NCBI GenBank assembly: GCA_009746045.1
Contig: RPFO01000072.1
Coordinates: 1,575,716 to 1,639,715, forward strand
Reading direction: 5' to 3'
Length of the DNA: 64,000 bases
Source of the DNA: Mesostigma viride
Lineage: Eukaryota > Streptophyta > Mesostigmatophyceae > Mesostigmatales > Mesostigmataceae
In this document: positions 34,118-44,529 of the stretch, in pieces
Layout of the letters: each line of letters opens with the position of its first letter
Position numbering within the stretch: position 1 is the stretch's first letter
Program-made: the position numbers and the translations under genes
Notes under the pieces: generated by a model
Seen by the model: only the letters and a program-made list of their open reading frames with translations
Databases searched by the model: none
What the model was told of the DNA's origin: nothing

Positions 34118-35623
34118 TTAATGCAACTGGTGCGTCTTCTTGTACGCTTCCAGTAAGCGGGCGCACCCAGCTAACTCAGTAGAAGTGCGCCAGGAGTCCT
34201 CAGACTCATGCTGCGCGAATCGCCATCGCACCCGGTACTGTCGCTGAGTCCCCCGACCCCGTTTGACATCCCGGTGTCCCACGATCGCTGCCACCTCATC
34301 CTCCTGTTCCCCCGTGTCCGGATTGAACTCCAACGGGGCCGGGGGATTGACCCGACCCTGAATGGTGTTCTGGTGGTACAACTTGAGCTGGTCACGATGG
34401 AAACGGTTGGACGTGAGGTTCCATGACACTGGGACGTCCACCTGGAACATGACATCGTCGAACTTGGTGAGAACCTTGTAGGGGCCCAGGAACATGGGAC
34501 GAAGCTTAGTCTTCAGCTCCTTCTCCACCTTGTGTGAAAATCGTCCGATCTGTGGGCCCTCCACCAGGACCCAATCGCCCACCTCAATGGACGGCGCCCG
34601 GTTATCCCGCTTGCCGGCTGTCCTCTCCAGATACCGCTCGGTCGCTGCGCGGTAGCCCTGGACTGCACTGTTATGAGCCTGGTGCATCCGCTGCAGCAAG
34701 CGATCAACCCCCTGGCGTGTGTCCAGCTTGACCTGATCCTCTCCCAGTCCGGGGCTCATAAGCAAGTCGGGAGGCGTGAGAGGGTGCCTGCCAGAGTTGA
34801 GGAAAAAGGGGGTAAATCCATGGGCGGCCTGGGGGGCATTGTTCAGGGAGAACTCCACCAAGCCCAGAAGCTCCTCCCAATTGCTGCCCACCGCGTCGGT
34901 GTAGTGTCGCATGGTCTCCTGCACTGTGCGGTTCAACCGCTCCACCAGATGTGACGACGAGCTGTGGTAGGCCGTGCCCAGCGACACCTTGGTGCCCAGC
35001 CGTTCGAAAAACTCCTGCCAGAATTTGGCCGTGAAGAGCTTGTCGCGGTCGGAGATGAACTGTCGGCTGAGCCCGTGGAACCGGAACACGTGCGTCAGGT
35101 ATATCTTGGCGCACTCCTCCGCAGTGAGGTCGGCCGGACACGGGGCCAAGTGACACATGCGCGTCAGGCGGTCCACGAACACCAAGACCATGCTGTTGCC
35201 GCTCTTCGTCTTCTTGAACGGGCCGATGAAGTCCATCATGATAGAATCCCAAGGACCCATCGGATCAGGTAACGTCTTGGGGACGGCTTGAGAGCCCGTG
35301 TTCCTGGACTTCATGATCTGGCACGAGGGGCACTGGCGCACATATGTCTCAATATACTCCTTCATCCCTGGCCAGTAGAAATGTTTGCGGGCCCGAGGAA
35401 AGAGACGGTGGCTTCCTTGATGTCCGCCTAGAAGCGAATCGTGGAGCTCGTGAAGCAAGGCGGCCCTACAAAGCTCCGGGACATACAGCCGCCATTCCTC
35501 CGGCTGGACACTCACGAACAGGCGTCCATCCTGGAACTTGCAAGGGTAGGCACCCATCTGCTGGGGATGCGCCCGGATGGCTTCAAGCGCCGCTTCCTCC
35601 GTGACCGTGAAACGACTGATCAT
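34118..35623 (-). CDS. Ty3-type integrase with C-terminal chromodomain
   Basis: About 500 codons. Residues ~50-110 form the H2C2 zinc finger (LHELHDSLLGGHQGSHRLF ... CPSCQIMKSRN). The core carries the first Asp in MMDFIGPF, the second in ISDRDKLF and Glu in HLVERLNRTVQE. KVLTKFDDVMFQVDV and WNLTSNRFHRDQLKLY mark the C-terminal GPY/F-like region. A chromodomain-like segment follows (EVAAIVGHRDVKRGRGTQRQ, YRVRWRFAQHESEDSWRTST). Integrase inserts the element, and the chromodomain is thought to target it to heterochromatin. The frame is intact; the junction with RNase H at 35620-35623 is a frame break. Confidence 0.9.
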   Translation of the reverse strand: MISRFTVTEEAALEAIRAHPQQMGAYPCKFQDGRLFVSVQPEEWRLYVPELCRAALLHELHDSLLGGHQGSHRLFPRARKHFYWPGMKEYIETYVRQCPSCQIMKSRNTGSQAVPKTLPDPMGPWDSIMMDFIGPFKKTKSGNSMVLVFVDRLTRMCHLAPCPADLTAEECAKIYLTHVFRFHGLSRQFISDRDKLFTAKFWQEFFERLGTKVSLGTAYHSSSSHLVERLNRTVQETMRHYTDAVGSNWEELLGLVEFSLNNAPQAAHGFTPFFLNSGRHPLTPPDLLMSPGLGEDQVKLDTRQGVDRLLQRMHQAHNSAVQGYRAATERYLERTAGKRDNRAPSIEVGDWVLVEGPQIGRFSHKVEKELKTKLRPMFLGPYKVLTKFDDVMFQVDVPVSWNLTSNRFHRDQLKLYHQNTIQGRVNPPAPLEFNPDTGEQEDEVAAIVGHRDVKRGRGTQRQYRVRWRFAQHESEDSWRTSTELAGCARLLEAYKKTHQLH

Positions 35624-36144
35624 CGTCTCCAGGTCCGACGTGACTGTGAACGCGTCCCGGCCGGGTCTGTCTCCGCGCTCGCCTGGTTGACGAATTCGGA
35701 GAAGACTGTGGGCGGGCCGATCGGCTGAAGCTGAAAAATTCCCTGGGGCGGCACCACATGACTAAGGGGCATGCGCGTATGCGATCCCTCCCCCTCCCCG
35801 GGGGCGTCCACGTCCTCGTGGGCACTCGTCTCCTCCAAGAGAGGTGACAAGTCATCACTGGTGGTGTGTCCCAGATGAAACAGGTGGCGGGCCCGGGGAG
35901 ACCGTGGCTCCACGCCGTAGGCGGTCCCCGGGGCGGCCACGGGTACGCAGGTGGTATGAAGCACATCCATGTCCTCGTAGAACCAATAGTCCGCCCGTCG
36001 CGAGAGGGCGTCTGGCACCACGTTGTCCGCGCCCTTGACATATTGGATCTTGAACGGCGCAAACTGTGACAAGTACTCCATCCACCGCGCTTGGCGGGGC
36101 GTCAGGTTGGGCTGCACCAGGAGGTGGGTGAGCGGCCGGTGCAC
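35620..36144 (-). pseudogene. C-terminal part of Ty3 RNase H
   Basis: Starts at RPLTHLLVQPNLTPRQARWM and continues EYLSQFAPFKIQYVKGADNV, VPDALSRR, the typical end of Ty3 RNase H. The following linker to integrase ends in another frame. No reverse transcriptase lies upstream. Confidence 0.8.
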
Positions 36145-36146
36145 TA

Positions 36147-36480
36147 GGAGTTAATTTGAAGCCCCCGTAACCTGTCCGGTAACTTCGACGCCCCCGTAAC
36201 CTGCCCGGTAACTTCGACGGGGCAGGTTACGGGTCCGTATTCGTTGGCGGTTTAGGTTACCGGACCGGTTACGGTACCATTCGGAATATTGGCCCCGAGA
36301 TTCGGTACGGCCCAATAACTGGGCCGGTTATGTTTACGGGGGCGTGAACGGCTTCGGTTCAGGTTACGTTGGGGTATACGGGACGGGTCAGGTAGTGGGT
36401 ACGGCGCCATAGCTGCCCCAATATTAGGTACTGGGCTGGTTACGGGGCCGTTATCGTTAACTGGATCGTAAACCGCGACA
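36147..36480. repeat. Degenerate GGTTAC-rich palindromic repeat
   Basis: About 330 bp of variations on CCCGTAACC / GGTTACGGG. GCCCCCGTAACCTGCCCGGT is followed by its near-inverse around 36180-36230, and later there are GGTTACCGGACCGGTTACGG and similar. It abuts the truncation point of the Ty3 element. Confidence 0.6.
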
Positions 36481-36581
36481 TAGCTGGCTAGCTACGCATG
36501 CACACTGTGGAAGACGTAGAAGACGACGAAGACATTGGTAATTAAGTCTTTCGCAGTCAGGACAGCCTCTGTTGTGTATCG

Positions 36582-39500
36582 ATGGAGGACGCGCGGGCCT
36601 GGGAAGCACGCTGGGTGGCAAAGCGCACAGCGGCAACCGCATTCGCAGAAGAATCTCTGGCAGCAAAGGTACGTCGGACCCCTCACAAGACGGCTGCCAT
36701 GGGAATTAATGAATATAGTAGCTGAGAACGCATATGCGTATATGTCGTCGCCAGGGGACGCTGTCGCAGACTATAGCTTCTCGCAAAGGTTTGAGGGGAT
36801 TCATAAAACGTATTGTGGCAAGGATGATGTGGGTATGGTTGTGTTCACCCTATCGTCGCAGTTGACCACCCTATCGGCGCAGCGGCATCACAGCGCTCAA
36901 AAGCTGAGGGGCCGCCATGCAATGTCCCTGTACTTTTTATTGCGCAGATAAGGAAGCGTTGTAGTGAGCACCATGTTGCATGGGTTGCATTCGTTATACT
37001 GCCTGTAGATAGTGGCCACGACTAGTTTATTTGAGCTTACCCTTGTTGTAATGATGTGACAATACTTCAATGTGGTGAGCCAACCATGCTTGATATGATC
37101 TGCTGCGTGCAAGCTGCCATAATACCGTGATCCTGTTGAATGATCCTACTTGGTTCCCTGTCCTCCATTGGCCATGTTTTTTGCCCATGTCAGTTAGCGC
37201 AGTTTATGATGTGTTGTTTTGTTGTTGAGCTGGGTTGGCATAGGCCTTACACTCTAACCCGGGGGAAACAGAGAAAATGCTGGTTAGGCACGTGAGTGCT
37301 ACCGTCAGTGTTCACATAGTTGCCATGCACCCAGTGCATTGTCGTGTCTGCCTCATCATCTGCCGGCTCACCGTGGCAGCGTTGATTTCTGACTTTCCCT
37401 TGTTGTAATGATGTGACAATACTTCAATGTGGTGAGCCAACCATTGAATTGTAACATAACTCCGTTGGGAGTATATGTTAAAAATATAATTACTTACAGC
37501 AGAGTGAAATCACTCAAACCAAAGCAAACGCCCAGCTATAAACCTATATACAGAGCCATGTCAAAGCTGACTATACTACGATAAGACCAATGGAAACGCC
37601 TAACGGGAGGAACCTAATAGCCCTGCTGCACCGCAAAATCAGCCCGCGTACGGCGGAGCATGATGTCAGCCATGGCCCGAGTCAGCGCCACCGACAAGCG
37701 CTGACGCCAATATGACGTCCAGGTCCGCGCCGACCATGGGGCCCGCTGGCCCTCCAGGTCCAGCCGGTCCTCCCGGAGCCGGCAACACTCCTTGAAGAAG
37801 GCGGAGGTCAGGGGCCCCATGGCCCCAAACTCCTCCAGGACAAAGGGCACCACACGATGGTGCCCGACGTCGCCGTAGGCCAGGAGCTTGGCCCGCTCCG
37901 CCCGGTCCGCCGTGTAACCTGCCGTGAGGGAGGCCCCAGCCACGTGGCTAAGAGCCAAGGGCCGCGCCACCGAAACGTCAATAAGCAGATGCCGGCCACC
38001 CCCCTCAAAGTCCAGCACCACGATGTCAGGCCGGTGGTTGGGGGAATAGAAGGCAGCGCCATCCGCATCCTCGGACCGGATGTTCGCGTGGGGGAAAACC
38101 GACCGAATCATGGCGAGCACCACCGTCAGGAGGACAGTGTGCAAATACAAATACCAATGGGAGTATATGTAGCACATAGCCCTTGAGAGGGGGGCATATG
38201 GCCTATCATACATCCTAAGCTACTTCCTCCCAACCATGCTTGATATAATTTACTGCACGCAAGCTGCCATAATACCGTGATCCAGTTGGATGATCCTACT
38301 TGGTTCCTTGTCCTCCATTGGCCATGTTTGTTGCCCATGTCAGTTAGGGCAGTTTAGGATGTGTTGTTTTGTTGTTTACCTTGGTTGGCATAGGCCTTAC
38401 ACTCTAACCCGGGGGAAACAGAGAAAATGCTGGTTAGGCACGTGAGTGCTACCGTCAGTGTTCACATAGTTGCCATGCACCCAGTGCATTGTCGTGTCTG
38501 CCCCATCATCTGCCGGCTCACCGTGGCAGCGTTGATTTCTGACTTTCCCTTGTTGTAATGATGTGACAATACTTCAATGTGGTGAGCCAACCATGCTTGA
38601 TATAATTTACGGCACGCAAGCTGCCATAATACCGTGATCCAGTTGGATGATCCTACTTGGTTCCTTGTCCTCCATTGGCCATGTTTGTTGCCCATGTCAG
38701 TTAGGGCAGTTTAGGATGTTTTGTTTTGTTGTTTACCTTGGTTGGCATAGGCCTTACACTCTAACCCGGGGGAAACAGAGAAAATGCTGGTTAGGCATGT
38801 GATTGCTACCGTCAGTGTTCACATAGTTGCCATGCACCCAGTGCATTGTCGTGTCTGCCTCATCATATATATCTGCCGTCTCACCGTGGCAGCGTTGATT
38901 TCTGACTTGTTCCCCCGCTCCGCATGCGTTGGGATTCCGTTTTGGCGTTGCCGTTGAATACAGGTGAGGGAATGCAAAGAACCGCTTGACTTCTCTGAAG
39001 CATCAGCAAAGTTTGACGTACATGGCGACCCATGGAAGCGTGAGGCGGGGGCAAAATATATGCTACAGGAATTGAAAAAATGGCATCAACAAAATCCCAA
39101 GCTGTGGAGCAGCCTGAAATTTGTAAAGAATGGAGTTGTGACCAGTACACTTCAGGGAAGTGTAGCAGTGAGTCACTCTCTTATTTTAGTTGGCGGCAAT
39201 TTATTGCTGTGATGCAGGCTGCCATGCCAGCAGTCTTCCCTAATGTGTGTGGTAGGAGTACAAGACAAAGGCAGTTATGGTGCTGGCCTCTGCACTGACC
39301 CTGCCGCTACATGGTTGGTAATGTTGCTGCTTGGTTGGCTTTCCTTTGACGTGCATATCGTCCAATTTCGGTAATGCAGAAAGAACGCCTGAGGAAGCAC
39401 ATCATTACCTGGAGCAGGGCACGAGAGGCAGCAGAAAAGAGAGAGGAAGAGAGTGAAAGAGAGGCGGCGAAGAAGCTCGAGGAACAGGATCGGAAAGGCA

Positions 39501-42485
39501 AGAGGCAGCGGGTGGAGGAACATGGCAACGAAGCCAGCGGCAGAGAGGAGCTGCGAGCAAGCATGTCAACTGCGGTGGATGCAGACGTGGGGGAGGCACA
39601 TGCGGGGCAAGCATGTGTAGGCCTGGAAATCGTGCCAGGGCCCACCGTGATTGCAATTGCCGAGTTCCTGCTGAAGCGAGCACTGGCCTCATTGCCGCAG
39701 TTGGCAGCCAAGGACGCGACAATCACGGAAGTGGATGCTTTGTGCAAGGAAGAAAACTCGGGATCGGGGAGTCCAGCGGTGGACCTGATGAACAACACAG
39801 CCTGTGCCCTTGCAAATGCCGCGCTGCAGTTGGTCTCCAACTCCGTCCATGTTGATGGCAAGGTCAGTGGTGGCACAGTTTCTTCCTGTTTTGGGTATGA
39901 CGCATAAATAATTGCCCCTTGTATGTACGGGTGCGGTCGATTGACCTCCCTCCAGCAACATTGCAACATCCGTTACTGACGTCCACTGCATGTGGCGGAT
40001 GCGTTCCTTTGGGGTTTGCCTTGTGTGCCGTTATTGTGCAGGGTGTCGTCAGTACATCGGATGCACTGGGGCCCCAGGCCGGTCAGGGGGGCATTCCAGC
40101 GGAGCAGCAAGCGAGTACATTGACACAGGAGGGGACAAGGCAGGCCGAGGTGGGGGGCAACACCGGGGGGCGGCAGCAAAGGTGGAGCGGGGGAAGCAGG
40201 AGGAGGCGGGGGAAGCCAAGCCTGATCGAGGGGGTTGCGCCGGGGGGAGGCAGCGAAGGTGGAGCGGGGGAAGCAGGAGGAGGCGGGGGAAGCCAAGGAC
40301 GAGGAGGGGAGCAGCGCCTGGGGGGAGGCAGCGAAGGTGGAGCGGGGGAAGCAGGAGGAGGCGGGGGAAGCCAAGGACGAGGAGGGGAGCAGCGACGGGG
40401 GGGAGGCAGCGAACTTAGGTGGAGCGGGGGAAGCAGGAGGAGGAGGGGAAAGCCAAGGCCGAGGAGGGGAGCAGCGCCGGGGGGAGGCAGCGAAGGTGGA
40501 GCGGGGGAAGCAGGAGGAGGCGGGGGAAGCCAAGGACGAGGAGGGGAGCAGCGACGGGGGGAGGCAGCGAAGGTGGAGCGGGGGAAGCAGGAGGAGGCGG
40601 GGAAAGCCATTGAAGGACGAGGAGGGGAGCAGCGCCGGGGGGGAGGCAGCGAAGGTGGAGCAGGTGAAGCAGGAGGCGGGGAAGCCAAGGACGAGGAGGG
40701 GAGCAGCGCCGGGGGGGAGGCAGCGAAGGTGGAGCAGGTGAAGCAGGAGGAGGGGAAAGCCAAGGCGGAGGAGGGGAGCAGCGCCGGGGGGAGGCAGCGA
40801 AGGTGGAGCAGGGGAAACAGGGTCAGGCGGGGAAGGGCAAGGCCGAGGAGGGGAGCAGCGCCGGGGGGGCGGAAGCAAAGGTGGAGCAGGGGAAACAGGG
40901 TCAGGCGGGGAAGGGCAAGGCCGAGGAGGGGAGCAGCGCCGGGGGGGAGGCAGCGAAGGTGGAGTGGGTGAAGCAGGAGGAGGGGGGGAAGCCAAGGACG
41001 AGGAGGGGGTCAAGACCAGAGGGGCGGCAGCAAACAGGAAGCGGGTGAAGCAGGAGGAGGGGGGGAAGCCAAGCCTGAGGAGGGGGTCAAGACCAGAGGG
41101 GCGGCAGCAAAGGGGAAGCGGGTGAAGCAGGAGGAGGCGGGGAAGGGCAAGGCCGAGGAGGGGAGCAGCGCCGGGGGGCGGAAGCAAAGGTGGAGCAGGG
41201 GAAACAGGGTCAGGCGGGGAAGGGCAAGGCCAAGGAGGGGAGCAGCGCCGGGGGGGCGGAAGCAAAGGTGGAGCAGGGGAAACAGGGTCAGGCGGGGAAG
41301 GGCAAGGCCAAGAAGGGGGGGAAGACAGGAGGGAAGACAGCAAAGGGCAAGCATGGGAAGAAGGTGGAGTTAATCGTGGTGTCGAGTGAGGAGGAGGAGG
41401 ATGAGGAGGCGGAGCCGAGGAAGGTAGCGACCGATGAGGAGAAGAGCAAGGAAACACACTGTCAGTTCTGTGTCATGACCGCTAAAGTTTTTCATAAACA
41501 CAAGGACGAGCGTCTGTACCCAAACAGACTCACCTTCACCAACTTTGCATCAGGCTGCCATGTGGACGCAGGTATCATGTTTGTCTGGGCGTTGATCCTC
41601 GCGTCCTACTGGGGACGCATGTGGGGGCTGATTTTGATAGGGGGGAGAGCGCGTGGAGAGGACCACTGCAGTGAACGATGCGAGGTGGGATGGCTTCTGA
41701 TGCAGTGTGTGTGGTACCTAGCCTTTGCCACGCCGGACAATGAGGATTTCTACCAAGCCAAGCTGGATGAGGCAAGGGACAATCTACGAGATGCGCTTGC
41801 GAGGGTATCCACAGATGTGAAGCCAACGGGAGAGGGCGTCCCAGATGCAACGGTGAGACTGTTGCTTGACCATGTCAGATTGTGCAACATCAAAGAGGGC
41901 AACTGGATGTGCAAGCCCCCCCGCGTCACCGAGGAGCCTTCTTTTTCGCTTCTCGACCTCTCGTATCGCGAAGAAGCTCACCCCACGCCGCTGTCCGTCA
42001 CCGACCGCATCAAAAAAGCGTGCCAGTCATCGCTGTGGGCACATAAAAAGCACGCCACGGAAGGTGAGCAGTATCCTGAACCACTGTGCTTCCACCCGCG
42101 CACGTTCGCTGAGATGCCCCCATTCCTGGCCTTCTGCAACCTCCACAACTGGAAAACGCTGCCATGCAGGAAGTACAAGGGAGGGGATGTGCCAGTGAAA
42201 GTGGAGGGGGTGCAGTTGATGGTGGATGGCAAGATGTGCACAGTCACATTGCGCCTATTTGCGCTCATCCGGTTTTATAGTTACAAACATTTCACGGCGC
42301 TGCTACGCGCTAGTGAATGGGGGGGGGTGGATAACTGGAATGAGCACGACGGGATAGCGGCGAAGGGCAACAACGGAGAGCCCCTGGCAAGGGTGCGGCA
42401 CGTGGGAAACGTGACCACATACCTCGAGCAATGGGGCTACCACATCGTGGCTGCGGGATACCAGGTTGTACCGCCTCAGTACTGA
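36582..42485 (+). CDS. Hypothetical four-exon protein with Lys/Glu-rich repeat and conserved-looking C-terminal domain
   Basis: My model: exons 36582-36668, 38964-39167, 39380-39862 and 40042-42485, all GT-AG with phase 0 at every junction. Exon 1 starts MEDARAWEARWVAKRTAATA. Exon 2 includes KREAGAKYMLQELKKWHQQN. Exon 3 has a charged coiled coil (REAAEKREEESEREAAKKLE). Exon 4 opens GVVSTSDALGPQAGQGG, enters a ~25-aa repeat (KVERGKQEEAGEAKDEEGSS), then VVSSEEEEDEEAEP, a Cys motif (ETHCQFC) and a ~330-aa C-terminal region ending LRLFALIRFYSYKHFTALLR ... AAGYQVVPPQY. The HFTA segment vaguely recalls cysteine-peptidase or ubiquitin-hydrolase His boxes; I do not claim that function. Frame breaks occur in the G-rich repeat (40150-41190). 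Intron 1 is 2,295 bp and full of repeats. Alternatively it may be a transposon gene, since mobile DNA flanks it. Confidence 0.6.
37479..38158 (-). mobile_element. 5'-truncated LINE of a second family, 680 bp, 12-bp TSD
   Basis: Carries only the C-terminal coding region (37614 to about 38155, minus) and a ~135-bp 3'UTR with an AT-rich end. It lacks the CTCC-CAAC-GGAG terminus, so it belongs to another family than its host element. The perfect duplication GGGAGTATATGT supports retroposition. Confidence 0.85.
37614..38155 (-). pseudogene. C-terminal restriction-like endonuclease domain of a LINE (partial)
   Basis: Reads NHRPDIVVLDFEGGGRHLLI then DVSVARPL, a PD...D-x-S/K arrangement like the PD-(D/E)XK endonuclease at the C-terminus of R2-type LINEs. 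It continues VVPFVLEEFGAMGPLTSAFF and ends ADFAVQQGY. Such domains nick the target site for target-primed reverse transcription. About 180 codons; the reverse transcriptase part is missing. Confidence 0.6.
40150..41340 (+). repeat. G-rich coding minisatellite (~75 bp, Lys/Glu-rich)
   Basis: Repeats of GGCAGCGAAGGTGGAGCGGG, GGAAGCAGGAGGAGGCGGGG and GAGGAGGGGAGCAGCGCCGG, with unit length mostly about 75 bp (also 60-100). The frame continuous with the C-terminal domain gives KVEQGKQGQAGKGKAEEGSS units. Other frames give Gly/Ser/Arg-rich peptides. Frequent 4-8 G runs explain frame changes along the array. Confidence 0.85.
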
Positions 42486-42504
42486 GGTTATCCCACGAGA
42501 CGCC

Positions 42505-42802
42505 CCACCCACTTTCCACGCAGCCTGCTCTACAGCTGTAGGTGCACCAAGGGCACCTGCACCAGCATGATCTCTCAGAGCTCAAGGGGGGCCTGGCATG
42601 GGGTGGAAAATCAGCATGGCTATACAAAGGCTAGGGCATGGCTTCTCATCAGAGAGTGACTCTCTGCATTCGCAGCGCTGGGCTAAATTCTGATAATGCA
42701 TCATCCTGATAATGCACACATGTCACCATTGTCTCAGTTAATGCAATATGCAAGACACATTAATTAATTAATAAATTAGGAACATAACTGTGGGAGTACA
42801 TG

Positions 42803-42803
<1 letters not shown>
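42505..42803 (-). mobile_element. ORF1-only LINE 3'UTR fragments, minus strand
   Basis: Contains GTAGGTGCACCAAGGGCACC, ATCAGCATGGCTATACAAAG, GAGAGTGACTCTCTGCAT and, at the left end of a second copy, AACATAACTGTGGGAGTACA. These match the minus-strand element at 26463-26720. TTAATTAATTAATAAATTAG (42760-42779) is a tail. The second copy is lost in the trinucleotide array. Confidence 0.7.
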
Positions 42804-43305
<502 letters not shown>

Positions 43306-44341
43306 AGTTATTATAAATAGTGACGGAACCTTTTTGCCACTTGGGCAATTAGGTCCGTCACTATTTATCCGGCGAAAACCACTCGCCGGTATCTATTCCG
43401 CGTTAAGTTCACGTGAACTTGGCGCGGAATTGATACCGGCGAGTGGTTTTCGCCGGATAAATAGTGACGGACCTAATTGCCCAAGTGGCAAAAAGGTTCC
43501 GTCACTATTTATAATAACTAAAACGTCGTAGTGTGGGGGCCGATATCTATCGTACCGCTGATGCCTACTGCAGTACCGAATCTCGCCTTAACGATATTCC
43601 AACCGGGCATTTTTCCCTTCTGGCACTTTCGTTTGGCCTTCTGGTATCAAATCCTTCCGGTATTCGGAAATACCCGTGTCACCACAGGGATTCGAACCCC
43701 CGACTTACGAGGTCTTAGTTATTATAAATAGTGACGGAACCTTTTTGCCACTTGGGCAATTAGGTCCGTCACTATTTATCCGGCGAAAACCACTCGCCGG
43801 TATCTATTCCGCGTTAAGTTCACGTGAACTTGGCGCGGAATTGATACCGGCGAGTGGTTTTCGCCGGATAAATAGTGACGGACCTAATTGCCCAAGTGGC
43901 AAAAAGGTTCCGTCACTATTTATAATAACTAAGACCTCGTAAGTCGGGGGTTCGAATCCCTGTGGTGACACGGGTATTTCCGAATACCGGAAGGATTTGA
44001 TACCAGAAGGCCAAACGAAAGTGCCAGAAGGGAAAAATGCCCGGTTGGAATATCGTTAAGGCGAGATTCGGTACTGCAGTAGGCATCAGCGGTACGATAG
44101 ATATCGGCCCCCACACTACGACGTTTTAGTTATTATAAATAGTGACGGAACCTTTTTGCCACTTGGGCAATTAGGTCCGTCACTATTTATCCGGCGAAAA
44201 CCACTCGCCGGTATCAATTCCGCGCCAAGTTCACGTGAACTTAACGCGGAATAGATACCGGCGAGTGGTTTTCGCCGGATAAATAGTGACGGACCTAATT
44301 GCCCAAGTGGCAAAAAGGTTCCGTCACTATTTATAATAACT
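43306..44341. mobile_element. 1,036-bp nested palindrome inserted in the GGT microsatellite
   Basis: Layout P-S-P-S'-P. P is a 214-bp near-perfect palindrome (43306-43519, 43717-43930, 44128-44341) with ends AGTTATTATAAATAGTGACG / AATAACT and a CACGTG centre. S is a 197-bp spacer (43520-43716) and S' is its exact reverse complement (43931-44127). The whole has a single dyad axis at 43823.5, inside the middle P. Each P end also folds into a smaller hairpin (AAATAGTGACGGA ... TCCGTCACTATTT). S' begins with a tRNA-like segment (GGGGGTTCGAATCCCTGTGG, a B-box match). No transposase is encoded. It looks like a foldback or MITE-type composite, or possibly an assembly artefact. Confidence 0.85.
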
Positions 44342-44363
44342 GTGGTGGTGGTGGTGGTGGTGG

Positions 44364-44515
44364 TGCACTTCATGCACCTGGAGCAGGTGTAGTTAACTGA
44401 CATTACATCCTACCCTCGCAAGGAAGTAGCCCAGAATGTATTAAAGGCCATATGCACAGCTTCAGGGATATGTGCCACATGTACTCACAATGGAGTCATG
44501 TAATGAATTAATTAA
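44364..44515 (+). mobile_element. LINE 3' end fragment
   Basis: CACCTGGAGCAGGTGTAG, AAGTAGCCCAGAATGTATTA, CACATGTACTCACAATGGAG and the tail GAATTAATTAATG. The hairpin loop is mutated (CTCACAATGGAG). It directly follows the resumed GGT run. Confidence 0.7.
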
Positions 44516-44529
44516 TGAGGAACATGACA

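Larger units (their letters stand above)
30742..36146 (-). mobile_element. Truncated Ty3/gypsy retrotransposon of the chromovirus group
   Basis: Minus-strand order: end of RNase H, integrase zinc finger, integrase core, chromodomain, a ~2.5 kb region of unassigned frames, polypurine tract, 3' LTR. Everything upstream of RNase H (gag, protease, reverse transcriptase, 5' LTR, primer site) is missing; homology stops abruptly at about 36146. An RNase H-integrase-chromodomain order is diagnostic of chromoviruses. Confidence 0.85.
37445..38229 (-). mobile_element. LINE 3' end inserted in the satellite, itself split by a second LINE
   Basis: Outer element: LINE tail, minus strand (TAACATAACTCCGTTGGGAG ... 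CATACATCCTAAGCTACTTC), flanked by an 8-bp duplication CCAACCAT (37437-37444, 38230-38237). It is interrupted by a second insertion at 37479-38158, flanked by GGGAGTATATGT (37467-37478, 38159-38170). Confidence 0.85.
37039..38899 (+). repeat. Three tandem ~357-bp units, the middle one split by nested insertions
   Basis: CCCTTGTTGTAATGATGTGA starts units at about 37039, 37396 and 38545. Each includes CTTGGTTCC...CCTCCATTGGCCATG, GGCATAGGCCTTACACTCTA and GAAAATGCTGGTTAGGCA. The middle unit is interrupted at CCAACCAT (37437-37444) and resumes at 38230. The array lies in the first intron of the hypothetical gene. Confidence 0.85.

Noticed and set aside
39973-41457. Minus-strand Pro/Ser-rich 494-codon frame
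   Set aside because: It is antisense to the G-rich coding repeat; the plus strand has matching splice sites and a continuing C-terminal domain.
43920-43975. Functional tRNA gene
   Set aside because: Only a T-arm-like half is present, with imperfect stem pairing and no acceptor or D arm.
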